From Lachnospiraceae bacterium (lineage in GTDB: Bacteria; Bacillota; Clostridia; Lachnospirales; Lachnospiraceae): a stretch of DNA of 43,127 nucleotides. The notes under the pieces are model-generated. The model had not been told where the DNA came from. It saw only the letters and a program-made list of their open reading frames with translations, and ran no database searches. The stretch is taken from assembly GCA_024693225.1 (NCBI GenBank), contig JAILLI010000054.1, positions 1-43,127 on the forward strand. Reading direction: 5' to 3'. Shown here piece after piece: positions 17,633 to 25,907 of the stretch (within the stretch, counting starts at the first letter, position 1; each line of letters opens with the position of its first letter). The position numbers were made by a program, and so were the translations under genes.

Positions 17633-18361
17633 ATGGAAGAGCGTATAAGGATAAATAAATATCTGGCCGAAGCAGGCATCTGTTCAAGACGTGAGGCTGA
17701 CAGGCTGATAGAACAGGGGCAGGTTACGGTAAACGGAACGGTCGCTTCCTGCGGCATTAAGGTTTGCGATAAAGACGATGTAAGGGTCAGGGGAAAGAAG
17801 ATCGGCGGCAGGCAGAAGAAGGTATATCTTAAGTTCTATAAGCCGGCAGGCATAGTCTGTACGGCCGAAAAGCAGGAAGAGAACAACCTTATGGATTATA
17901 TAGATTATCCTGTAAGGGTCACTTACTGCGGACGCCTTGACAGGGATTCCGAGGGCCTTCTCCTTCTTTCGAACGACGGAGAACTCATGCAGAAGCTCAT
18001 GAAGGGGGCCAACGGACATGAGAGGGAGTATCTTGTCAGGGTTGACAAGCCGGTAACGGATGCCTTCATTTCAGATATGGAAAAGGGTGTCTTTCTGCCG
18101 GAGCTTAATGTTACCACCAAAAAGTGCAGGATAAGAAAAATATCAGATGTTACTTTTACCATAACCTTACAGCAGGGGCTTAACCGCCAGATAAGAAGGA
18201 TGTGCCGGCAGTTTGATTATCATGTGAGATTTCTAAAAAGGGTCAGGGTAGAGAATATCCAGCTTGGTGATATGGAGCCGGGCTCATATATGGAACTTGA
18301 AGATAAAGAACTTGCCGAGCTTAAAAGGAGAGTATATGGAAAAATCCGTAAGGATCCGTGA
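17633..18361 (+). CDS. rluF: 23S rRNA pseudouridine synthase, RluF-like
   Basis: Converts a uridine of 23S rRNA to pseudouridine (RluF acts at U2604 in E. coli). ATG 17633 behind GGCGGGAAG gives 242 aa; the track start GTG 17615 has no support. The N-terminal S4 domain is INKYLAEAGICSRREADRLI; the catalytic loop is GRLDRDSEGLLLLSNDG, with the nucleophilic Asp in RLDRD. The segments HEREYLVRVDKPVT and QQGLNRQIRRMC resemble RluF more than RluB or RsuA. Its 3' end overlaps ligA by 26 bp. Confidence 0.88.
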   Translation: MEERIRINKYLAEAGICSRREADRLIEQGQVTVNGTVASCGIKVCDKDDVRVRGKKIGGRQKKVYLKFYKPAGIVCTAEKQEENNLMDYIDYPVRVTYCGRLDRDSEGLLLLSNDGELMQKLMKGANGHEREYLVRVDKPVTDAFISDMEKGVFLPELNVTTKKCRIRKISDVTFTITLQQGLNRQIRRMCRQFDYHVRFLKRVRVENIQLGDMEPGSYMELEDKELAELKRRVYGKIRKDP

Positions 18362-20294
18362 ACTCGTAAATATATTAAATGATGCATCAAGAGCGTATTA
18401 TGCCGGGGATACGGAGGTCATGAGCAATTATGAATATGATCGCCTCTATGATGAACTTACCTCCCTTGAAGAGGAGACCGGTATAGTTCTTGCAAACAGC
18501 CCGACAAGGACAGTAGGCTACGAATCCGTGGACGAGCTTCCCAAGGAAAGGCACGCATCCCCCATGCTATCGCTGGATAAGACCAAGGACCGCGAGGCCC
18601 TGCGAGACTGGCTTGGGGATCAGGAAGGGCTTCTGTCGTGGAAACTGGACGGACTTACCATAGTCCTGACCTATTCGCAGGGAAAGCTTGAAAAGGCTGT
18701 GACAAGGGGTAACGGTGAGGTCGGTGAGGTGATCACGGCAAATGCGAGGACCTTTGTAAATCTGCCGGCAGCTATCCCCTTTAAGGGGACCCTGGTGCTC
18801 AGGGGCGAAGCCGTCATCGGATACAGTGATTTTGAAAAGATCAATGAAGCAATACCCGAGGTGGAAAGCAGATACAAGAACCCCAGGAACCTGTGTTCCG
18901 GATCGGTCCGCCAGCTCTCAAGCCGGATCACGGCCCAGCGTCATGTGAAGTTCTTTGCCTTCAGCCTGGTATCAGCCGATGGCATTGATTTTGCAAACAG
19001 AAGGACAAAGCAGCTTGAGTTCCTCAAAGAGATGGGCTTTGAAGTCGTTGAATATTTTCCGGTCAATGCGGATACCGTAACAGACCGTGTAGGCTACTTC
19101 GAGGAAGCCATAAAGGGTAATGATATACCTTCGGACGGACTGGTACTGACGCTTGATGATCTTGAGTATTCGGCTTCCCTGGGCCGTACGGCCAAGTTTC
19201 CAAGGGATTCCATTGCTTTCAAGTGGGCGGATGAGATAAAGGAGACAAAACTTCTTGAGATAGAATGGAGTCCGTCGAGAACGGGGCTTATAAACCCTGT
19301 TGCCATATTTGAGCCAGTGGAGCTTGAGGGGACTACGGTCAGCCGGGCCAGCGTCCATAATATAAGTATAATAGAAAGCCTGAAGCTGGGGATAGGGGAT
19401 ACCATCACCGTCTACAAGGCCAATATGATCATACCCCAGATCGCAGAAGATCTTACCGGAAGCGGGAATCTTACGATACCCTCAAAGTGCCCCGCCTGCG
19501 GTGGTGATACAGCCATAATGAACGATAAGGGCACCAGGACTCTTGTGTGTACCAACCCCGAATGCAGTGCAAAGAAGATCAAGAGTTTTACCCTCTTTGT
19601 GAGCCGTGATGCCATGCAGATCGACGGCATGAGCGAAGCTACTCTTGAAAAGCTGGCGGGACGCGGCATGATAAGGGAATATGCCGACATATACAGACTG
19701 GACCGGTACAGAGATGAAATCTGCCGGATGGACGGTTTTGGAGACAAGTCCTATAAGAATATGATCGACTGTATCGAAAAGAGCCGCACGACCACTCTGG
19801 TAAGGGTGATCTATTCGCTGGGCATCCCCAATGTCGGCCTGTCGAATGCCAAGGTCCTTTGCAGGCATTTCGACCATGACCTTGAGAGGATAAGAAAGGC
19901 CGGGGTGGAAGAGCTTTCCGCCATAGACGGTATAGGCGATGTGATAGCACAAAGCATAGTATCGTATTTTGCGGACGATAAAAAGAAGCGTATCGTAGAT
20001 GACCTTGTCGCAGAGCTTGATATAAAAAAGCCGGACACAAGCGATCAGGCCGGGAAGCTTGAAGGGATGACTTTCGTGATAACGGGATCACTTCATGGAT
20101 ATTCGGGCAGGAACGAGCTTAAGGACCTGATCGAAGGTATGGGAGGAAAGGTTGCAGGCTCTGTCAGCAGTAACACAACATGCCTTATAAACAATGATGT
20201 AACATCGGCTTCATCCAAGAACAAAAAGGCCAAAGAACTCGGGATCAGGATCATCTCCGAGGATGATTTTACGGAAGAATATCTGAAGGCCTGA
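18336..20294 (+). CDS. ligA: NAD-dependent DNA ligase LigA
   Basis: Seals nicks during replication and repair using NAD. ATG 18336, behind AAAAGGAGAG inside the end of rluF, gives 652 aa, a normal length; the track start (18264) is an upstream extension. In order: N-terminal Ia domain (YYAGDTEVMSNYEYDRLYDEL), nucleotidyltransferase with KLDG (adenylated Lys103), OB fold, Cys4 zinc finger (CPAC...CTNPEC), helix-hairpin-helix repeats (IYSLGIPNVG, IDGIGDVIA), and a BRCT domain from about residue 580 (MTFVITGSLHGYSGRNEL). The active-site context SWKLDGLTI is somewhat unlike the common ELKIDGLA, so this may be a divergent or second LigA. Confidence 0.93.
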   Translation: MEKSVRIRELVNILNDASRAYYAGDTEVMSNYEYDRLYDELTSLEEETGIVLANSPTRTVGYESVDELPKERHASPMLSLDKTKDREALRDWLGDQEGLLSWKLDGLTIVLTYSQGKLEKAVTRGNGEVGEVITANARTFVNLPAAIPFKGTLVLRGEAVIGYSDFEKINEAIPEVESRYKNPRNLCSGSVRQLSSRITAQRHVKFFAFSLVSADGIDFANRRTKQLEFLKEMGFEVVEYFPVNADTVTDRVGYFEEAIKGNDIPSDGLVLTLDDLEYSASLGRTAKFPRDSIAFKWADEIKETKLLEIEWSPSRTGLINPVAIFEPVELEGTTVSRASVHNISIIESLKLGIGDTITVYKANMIIPQIAEDLTGSGNLTIPSKCPACGGDTAIMNDKGTRTLVCTNPECSAKKIKSFTLFVSRDAMQIDGMSEATLEKLAGRGMIREYADIYRLDRYRDEICRMDGFGDKSYKNMIDCIEKSRTTTLVRVIYSLGIPNVGLSNAKVLCRHFDHDLERIRKAGVEELSAIDGIGDVIAQSIVSYFADDKKKRIVDDLVAELDIKKPDTSDQAGKLEGMTFVITGSLHGYSGRNELKDLIEGMGGKVAGSVSSNTTCLINNDVTSASSKNKKAKELGIRIISEDDFTEEYLKA

Positions 20295-20313
20295 ACAATA
20301 AAGGAGGCAAAGG

Positions 20314-21249
20314 ATGCCTATCAAGATCCAGGATTCGCTGCCGGCACAGGCAGTGCTTGAGAAAGAAAACATATTTGTGATGACCGAATACCGGGCCATG
20401 CATCAGGATATCAGGCCGCTTAACGTGCTGATCCTTAATCTCATGCCGACCAAGGAGGTCACGGAAACGCAGCTCTTACGAAAGCTTTCCAATTCTCCCC
20501 TTCAGGTCAATATCGAGCTGCTGCAGACCGCGAGCTATACACCCACTCATGTCAATGCGGCTCATCTTGACAGCTTTTATACGACCTTCGAAAAGGTGAA
20601 GGACCGTAAGTTTGACGGCATGATAATAACGGGCGCTCCCCTGGAGAACGTTGATTTTGAGGATGTGGCATACTGGAGCGAGCTCTGTGATATAATGAAA
20701 TGGTCGGAAAGTCATGTTCACTGCACTTTCTATCTGTGCTGGGGAGCATATGCCGCACTCTATTATTTTTACGGGATAAAGAACCTGATGTATGATGAAA
20801 AACTGTCGGGCATCTACGAACACAGGGTCTTGAAGCCGACATCACCTCTTTTTCGGGGCTTTGACGACATATTCCATGCCCCCCAGTCACGTGAGAGCTA
20901 TGTCACGGCCGGGCAGATAAGTGAGGTTGCGGAACTGGAACTTATGGCGGATTCCGATGAGGCAGGTGTTACGATCGTAAAGACCGAGGACTCGAGGAAG
21001 TTCTTTGTGACCTGTCATGCCGAATATGATGCGGATACCCTTGCAAACGAGTATTACAGGGATCTTGGTAAAGGCATGAACCCTCATATCCCCAGGAACT
21101 ATTTCCCGGATGACGACCCCAAGAAGCAGCCGATAGTCAACTGGAGATCAACGGGCCAGCTTCTTTATACCAACTGGCTCAATTATTACGTATATCAGTC
21201 CGTGCCTTATGATGTGGACAAGATCGGCAAAGAAGATGAGACCAAGTAA
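20314..21249 (+). CDS. metA: Homoserine O-acetyltransferase (MetA family)
   Basis: Acylates homoserine for methionine synthesis. ATG 20314 follows AAAGGAGG. The 311-aa protein has the MetA core: NLMPTKEVTETQLLR, catalytic Cys142 in YLCWGAYA, HAPQSRESYV, and VTCHAEYDADTL. Residue 111 is Glu (GAPLEN). In this family Glu at this position goes with acetyl-CoA use and Gly with succinyl-CoA use, so the enzyme should make O-acetylhomoserine. It stands alone, 19 bp after ligA; no riboswitch is visible upstream. Confidence 0.95.
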   Translation: MPIKIQDSLPAQAVLEKENIFVMTEYRAMHQDIRPLNVLILNLMPTKEVTETQLLRKLSNSPLQVNIELLQTASYTPTHVNAAHLDSFYTTFEKVKDRKFDGMIITGAPLENVDFEDVAYWSELCDIMKWSESHVHCTFYLCWGAYAALYYFYGIKNLMYDEKLSGIYEHRVLKPTSPLFRGFDDIFHAPQSRESYVTAGQISEVAELELMADSDEAGVTIVKTEDSRKFFVTCHAEYDADTLANEYYRDLGKGMNPHIPRNYFPDDDPKKQPIVNWRSTGQLLYTNWLNYYVYQSVPYDVDKIGKEDETK

Positions 21250-21293
21250 GAGAACGGAATAAATATTATCTATCAGAAAAGGAGGAACTGATT

Positions 21294-21668
21294 ATGGGAA
21301 TGAAGTTTTACAAATGTGCACATTGCGGACAGATCGTTGCGATCGTTAAGGGAACAGGTGTTCCGATCATGTGCTGCGGCGAAGCGATGAGCGAGATAGT
21401 ACCGGGTACAGTGGATGCATCCCTTGAAAAACATGTACCGGTCTATAATGTTGACGGTAACAAGGTTACGGTAAAGGTGGGAGCGGCAGAGCATCCCATG
21501 GCTGAAGAGCATTATATAGAGTGGATAGCTCTCGAGACAAAGGCCGGCAACCAGAGAAAGGCATTAAAGCCCGGGGATGCTCCCACGGCATGCTTTGCGA
21601 TGTGTGACGGTGATGAGGTCGTTGCCGTTTATGCTTACTGCAATCTTCACGGATTGTGGAAGGCGTGA
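21294..21668 (+). CDS. Desulfoferrodoxin (superoxide reductase)
   Basis: Reduces superoxide to peroxide in anaerobes. The 124-aa protein has an N-terminal desulforedoxin-type Fe(SCys)4 centre (Cys8, Cys11, Cys27, Cys28 in YKCAHCG and MCCGE) and the catalytic SOR domain with the His ligands (HVPV, EHPM, EEHYIEWI) and the C-terminal CNLHGLW. Start ATG 21294 follows AAAAGGAGG. It is 80 bp upstream of rubrerythrin, so superoxide and peroxide removal are encoded together. Confidence 0.96.
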   Translation: MGMKFYKCAHCGQIVAIVKGTGVPIMCCGEAMSEIVPGTVDASLEKHVPVYNVDGNKVTVKVGAAEHPMAEEHYIEWIALETKAGNQRKALKPGDAPTACFAMCDGDEVVAVYAYCNLHGLWKA

Positions 21669-21684
21669 GATGAGACCGGCTGTA

Positions 21685-21704
21685 TCCTGCCTGTACAGAC
21701 AGGA
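21685..21704. promoter_or_regulatory. Imperfect palindrome between superoxide reductase and rubrerythrin genes
   Basis: TCCTGCCTGTACAGACAGGA is a 20-bp palindrome with one mismatched pair. It has no T run, so it is not a terminator. It could be an operator or a processing hairpin. Confidence 0.4.
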
Positions 21705-21748
21705 AAGTGCAGCCATACCGGAATAAGGTTAAGGAAGGAGACAGGATA

Positions 21749-22288
21749 ATGGCTAACAAATATGCAGGAACACAGACCGAGAAAAATCTTCTCGCCGCAT
21801 TTGCGGGAGAGTCTCAGGCGAGGAACAAGTATACTTATTTTGCTTCAAAGGCCAAGAAGGAAGGTTATGAACAGATCAGTGCCATGTTCTTAAAGACGGC
21901 CGACAACGAGAAGGAACATGCCAAGATGTGGTTCAAGGAGCTTGAGGGAATAGGCTCGACAGCCGAGAACTTAGCAGCTGCTGCCGATGGTGAGAACTTC
22001 GAGTGGACAGATATGTATGAAGGCTTTGCCAAAACGGCAGAGGAGGAAGGATTTACTGAGCTTGCCGAAAAGTTCAGGGGTGTAGCTGCCATAGAGAAGA
22101 ATCACGAGGAAAGATACCGTGCCCTTCTTCATAACGTGGAAGCAAAAGAAGTGTTTGAAAAGAGCGAGGTCAAGGTCTGGGAATGCCGTAACTGCGGACA
22201 TATCGTTGTGGGAACGAAAGCGCCCGAAGTCTGTCCCGTATGTGCTCATCCCCAGAGCTATTTTGAGGTAGAAGCCAAAAACTATTAA
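21749..22288 (+). CDS. Rubrerythrin
   Basis: Non-haem diiron peroxidase. ATG 21749 behind AAGGAAGGAGA gives 179 aa; the track start (GTG 21707) is an artefact. The four-helix ferritin-like domain carries the diiron ligands, with ExxH motifs in NEKEHAKMW and EKNHEERY and the Glu in FAGESQARN. The C-terminal rubredoxin domain has CRNCG and CPVC. Electrons would come from a rubredoxin or reductase not present here. Confidence 0.97.
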   Translation: MANKYAGTQTEKNLLAAFAGESQARNKYTYFASKAKKEGYEQISAMFLKTADNEKEHAKMWFKELEGIGSTAENLAAAADGENFEWTDMYEGFAKTAEEEGFTELAEKFRGVAAIEKNHEERYRALLHNVEAKEVFEKSEVKVWECRNCGHIVVGTKAPEVCPVCAHPQSYFEVEAKNY

Positions 22289-22310
22289 GGATCGGGTGAC
22301 AGAGACTAAG

Positions 22311-22835
22311 ATGAAAGAATTAAAGGATTATATAAGGAGCATTCCGGATTTTCCGGAAAAGGGGATAATATTCAGGGATATCACAACAGTACTGTCTGAC
22401 GCGGACGGCCTGCAGCTTGCCATCGATACCTATATCGGGATGCTCGAAGGAGTTGATTTCGATCTGGTCGTTGGTGCAGAGTCAAGGGGCTTTGTATTTG
22501 GTGCACCGCTTGCTTACCATTTCCACAAACCCTTCATCCCGGCAAGAAAACCCGGAAAGCTCCCGTGTGAGGTCGTATCACAGGAATATGAGCTTGAATA
22601 CGGCACTGCCACGATGGAGCTTCATGCGGACAGTATCAGACCCGGTGACAGGGTAGTCATAGTCGATGACCTTATAGCCACGGGCGGGACCGTCGAAGCC
22701 ATTGTAAAGCTTGTTGAGAAGCTGGGCGGTAAGGTAGTAAAGATCTGTTTCCTTATGGAACTTGCGGGCCTGTGCGGACGGGAAAAGCTTAAAGATTATG
22801 ATATTGCTTCGGGTGTTGTTTACGAGGGTAAATGA
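22311..22835 (+). CDS. apt: Adenine phosphoribosyltransferase
   Basis: Purine salvage: adenine plus PRPP gives AMP. The protein begins MKELKDYIRSIPDFPEKG and has the PRPP-binding motif VVIVDDLIATGGT, with ARKPGKLP as the flexible-loop region. I choose ATG 22311 (174 aa) because family members start at this point; GTG 22296 (179 aa) has AAGG five bases upstream and is a fair alternative. It follows rubrerythrin by 22 bp and converges with the MBOAT gene. Confidence 0.95.
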   Translation: MKELKDYIRSIPDFPEKGIIFRDITTVLSDADGLQLAIDTYIGMLEGVDFDLVVGAESRGFVFGAPLAYHFHKPFIPARKPGKLPCEVVSQEYELEYGTATMELHADSIRPGDRVVIVDDLIATGGTVEAIVKLVEKLGGKVVKICFLMELAGLCGREKLKDYDIASGVVYEGK

Positions 22836-22845
22836 TACTGCGCCT

Positions 22846-24141
22846 TCAGAAACCGGAGTAGATGAAGGCACCGCTTCCGAAATAGGCGAACATGGCCGTG
22901 GCAATGACCAGTATGCAGAAGATGACCCGGTTGTGGAGCCTGTCAAAGGGAAGGGGCTTTAAGGGATCATTCCCGCCTGACCGCCTTGCACCGATGAGCT
23001 GAACAATAAGAAGCAGGGCTCCGAATATGAAGGTATATACATAATAATATGATACGCCGTCTGCGAGGGTGAATATACGGGATATGACCGTCCACGCGGC
23101 GGATGGGGTACTGACCCTGAAGGGGATCCACAAAAGATCCACAAAGAGGAAATTCATGATCATTGAGAGGATGCGAAGACCGGAAGAGGTCTTGGCATCT
23201 TTTCTTTTGCCGCAAAGGGCCCTGTGGACCATCTGTCCGAGACCGTGCAGCAGTCCCCAGATAAGGAAGTTTATGGTGGAGCCGTGCCACAGTCCGCTGA
23301 TGATCATGACAAGGAGGATATTTATATATGTACGCGTCTTACCTTTCCGGTTTCCGCCCAAGGGGATATAGACATAATCCTTGAGCCAGGAGGACAGGGA
23401 GATGTGCCACCTGTTCCAGAATTCCGAAGGGTTGGTTGCCATATAGGGGAGGTTGAAGTTTACGGGGATATCAAAGCCCAGCAGGGTGGCGGCCCCGACG
23501 GCCATATTTGAATATCCGGCAAAGTCAAAGAGGAGCTGGAGTGAATAGGAGACAGAGGTCATAAAAAGCGTCATACCGCTGTAAACGTTGGGAGTGCTGT
23601 ATACCCTGTCAACTGATACGGCCAGCCTGTCGGCCATGCACAGTTTCATGAAGAGGCCTGTCGCTATAAGCCATGCCGCTTTGGTAAACCGGTCCTTATC
23701 AAGCTTAATCCTGGATGATATCTGGGGGATGAAGTCTTTTGCCTTTGTGATGGGACCGGACAGTATGGTCGGGAAAAAACTCACATATATCATCACTTCC
23801 ATAAGCCCCGGAAACCGGTCGAATTCCTTCCGGACACAGTCCGCTAAAAAGCTTATAGCCATGAGTGTATAAAATGAAATGCCGACGGGAAGGGGTAAGC
23901 GCGCCGCATATTTAAAGTAACACAGGAGTCCGATAAGGGCTGCCGAAAACATCCCGAAGAACATACCGGCCTTTGTGCGGTCCCCCGCCCGGTGGCAGTC
24001 ATAGATCAGCCTGCCGCCCATGTAGGAAAATACCGATACGGCAATGAGGATAAAAAGGCCGCGCACATCAAAAAAGAGATAGAATGCGTAGCACATGATA
24101 AGGAGCACTATGTCATTTATCTTTCCTGTCCCCTTTACCAT
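22846..24141 (-). CDS. Membrane-bound O-acyltransferase (MBOAT), AlgI/DltB-like
   Basis: Probably moves an acyl group, often acetyl, across the membrane onto a cell-surface polymer. The 431-aa protein has about ten membrane segments and MBOAT signatures: FWNRWHISLSSWLKDYVYIPLGGNRKG and SGLWHGSTINFLIWGLLHG with the conserved catalytic His. The C-terminal segment matches AlgI-like proteins. Its start overlaps the end of the SGNH-like gene upstream by 7 bp, so the two are coupled. The target polymer cannot be read from the sequence; no other polysaccharide genes are adjacent. Confidence 0.93.
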   Translation of the reverse strand: MVKGTGKINDIVLLIMCYAFYLFFDVRGLFILIAVSVFSYMGGRLIYDCHRAGDRTKAGMFFGMFSAALIGLLCYFKYAARLPLPVGISFYTLMAISFLADCVRKEFDRFPGLMEVMIYVSFFPTILSGPITKAKDFIPQISSRIKLDKDRFTKAAWLIATGLFMKLCMADRLAVSVDRVYSTPNVYSGMTLFMTSVSYSLQLLFDFAGYSNMAVGAATLLGFDIPVNFNLPYMATNPSEFWNRWHISLSSWLKDYVYIPLGGNRKGKTRTYINILLVMIISGLWHGSTINFLIWGLLHGLGQMVHRALCGKRKDAKTSSGLRILSMIMNFLFVDLLWIPFRVSTPSAAWTVISRIFTLADGVSYYYVYTFIFGALLLIVQLIGARRSGGNDPLKPLPFDRLHNRVIFCILVIATAMFAYFGSGAFIYSGF

Positions 24142-25232
24142 CTGATCACCTTTTTAAGCTCGGCTGCCATCATCATATGCGCCGCACGGTTAACGTGTCC
24201 GTCCCCCAAAGTGGTATTGCAAAAGCCGTAAGGGACCACCTTTTCCTTTTCATATGCATCAAGGAAAGGCTGTGTCATATCGACGAAATCTATGCCGTTT
24301 TTGCGGCAGACCTTTTCGTAATAGGGTTCCGCATTGTTGGTAAGTATGGTCATGGTCCCGTCCTCTTCAAGCTTTACGGCGGGATGATAGAGTATGACGA
24401 CCTGTTTGTCGGTCCTGGTCCTTATGAATTTCATAAGATCGTCGAGAGCCTTTTCAAAATCCCCCTCATATTCGCTCTTCCAGAAAAGGGGATCGAGTAT
24501 ATCGGAGCCGGGTCCTTCAGCCTCTTCCTTAGCACCGAGATATGTATAATACTGTTTGCGGATGAGGCGGAGGAGAGGAAGATACTCTTTGGCTCTGATC
24601 AGAAGCTTCTGCCTTTTATCAAGACCGGCCATAAGGCTGTCGGCAGTCTCACCGGGATCATATCCGCATTCTGTCATGGAATCGTAGAGGGCTTTTGTAT
24701 CATAAGCAAGAGAGTCGGTCTCGATCACGTAGGCTTTTGCATCCGGAAATTCCCCGACTATACCGTCAAGATGCTGGAGACATACGGAGAAATAGTTGCC
24801 TGACCTGCCTATGTTGATCACATGGTTCTGACCGTCGTCAAAGGTCATATCGTTTAAAAGATCGGTATAGCGCCTGTCTTGTTTTATGAACAGACCCTCG
24901 GTATGGGAGGCGCCTGCAACAACGATATAGTCTTTTGACCGGGGCATGTTACGGTTGACATAGCCCTTATCATCTATATGGGCAATGCAGTATCCTTCCA
25001 GCCCGTAAACGCCGTGACTGTCAGGAAGGAGAAAACCGGTTGTGGCCCCCCGTTGGCGGGGCAGTTCCTGGCAGGGATCATAGAATGAAAAACAGGCCAG
25101 ATTGCATATAAACAAGGCTATCATGACTGCCGCAAGCCACCCGGCAGTTTTTTTCATAAAGGATGAAAATCTGTGCATGTGCAACATTTTACTTATTTTA
25201 GACTTCTTATGCAAGTAGGGGATGAGGTACAC
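24135..25232 (-). CDS. Membrane-anchored SGNH-like protein, partner of the MBOAT
   Basis: Likely the extracytoplasmic partner that places or transfers the acyl group, like AlgJ/AlgX or DltD with their MBOATs. The 365-aa protein has one N-terminal membrane anchor (about residues 30-50), then VVAGASHTEG, where Ser would be the block I nucleophile, and near the end GDGHVNRAAHMM, giving the Asp-x-x-His type pair (here D-G-H). GTG 25232 has AAGGTGA upstream; ATG codons at residues 16, 19 and 26 are alternatives that keep the anchor. No full SGNH motif set was verified. Confidence 0.8.
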   Translation of the reverse strand: MYLIPYLHKKSKISKMLHMHRFSSFMKKTAGWLAAVMIALFICNLACFSFYDPCQELPRQRGATTGFLLPDSHGVYGLEGYCIAHIDDKGYVNRNMPRSKDYIVVAGASHTEGLFIKQDRRYTDLLNDMTFDDGQNHVINIGRSGNYFSVCLQHLDGIVGEFPDAKAYVIETDSLAYDTKALYDSMTECGYDPGETADSLMAGLDKRQKLLIRAKEYLPLLRLIRKQYYTYLGAKEEAEGPGSDILDPLFWKSEYEGDFEKALDDLMKFIRTRTDKQVVILYHPAVKLEEDGTMTILTNNAEPYYEKVCRKNGIDFVDMTQPFLDAYEKEKVVPYGFCNTTLGDGHVNRAAHMMMAAELKKVIRW

Positions 25233-25280
25233 CGGTCACCTTGCGGGTCATAAGTGACAGTGAATATTTCCAAAAATATC

Positions 25281-25309
25281 TTGAATAGTCGTTGATTAAG
25301 TTCTATTAT
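25281..25309 (+). promoter_or_regulatory. Probable promoter for the gene at 25375
   Basis: TTGAAT at 25281-25286 and TATTAT at 25304-25309, spacer 17. It lies in the 142-bp divergent gap to the SGNH-like gene. Confidence 0.5.
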
Positions 25310-25374
25310 ATAGTGGATTAGTCGGAATTACATCCTAGATTTTGTGTAACAGATGATGTAATATTTTATATTAG

Positions 25375-25884
25375 ATGCGAACTGTGAAAGATATGACGGA
25401 AGATCAGGCACTTTCGGCCCTTCTTCCTTTATTTGCGAATTATTACAACATCAACACGGATAATGTTGAGGAACCCTTTGTGGCCGAGGCCGTCTTTGCA
25501 TCGCACAATGAGCAGTATTATCTGATCAAGGCAGCGAAGGTTGCCGACATCAATACCAGTGAGTATGTGTATTTTGCCAGGTGTGACAGGCTGGGGGAAG
25601 AAGACCTTATACGTTATGACAAGGCGGCATGGGAGAGAGGCGTATCACATGCCAAGCCGGGATATGACCACAGGAATACGGATGTCACTCTTATAATAGT
25701 GGCAGGAAAGATAGATGAGGGGATCGGAAAGAAGATCCGGAAGATGCGCCATTACAAAAGCTGGAAGTTCGGATTTTTCGGCTGGAGTAATTACAGGCTG
25801 GTTGCAATCGGGTGCTCGGAGGGTGTGGCTTATTTTAACCACCAGGGCCGCAGTCTCAGAAAACTCGTTGGCAATATACTATAA
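25375..25884 (+). CDS. Hypothetical protein, family not recognised
   Basis: I do not recognise this 169-aa protein. It has no signal peptide or membrane segment. It is mixed alpha/beta by look, with a hydrophobic strand DVTLIIVAGKI and a basic aromatic stretch RKMRHYKSWKFGFFGWSNYRL, followed by GCSEGVAYFNHQGRSL near the C-terminus. No clear ribosome binding site precedes ATG 25375; ATG 25393 is an alternative. It lies 23 bp upstream of cstA and could share its transcript, so a role linked to CstA is possible but only inferred from position. Confidence 0.7.
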   Translation: MRTVKDMTEDQALSALLPLFANYYNINTDNVEEPFVAEAVFASHNEQYYLIKAAKVADINTSEYVYFARCDRLGEEDLIRYDKAAWERGVSHAKPGYDHRNTDVTLIIVAGKIDEGIGKKIRKMRHYKSWKFGFFGWSNYRLVAIGCSEGVAYFNHQGRSLRKLVGNIL

Positions 25885-25907
25885 GATCTTATAGGGAGGA
25901 GAGAAAC

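Noticed and set aside
22846-24141. Plus-strand ORFs within the MBOAT gene
   Set aside because: Shadow frames of a clear minus-strand membrane protein.
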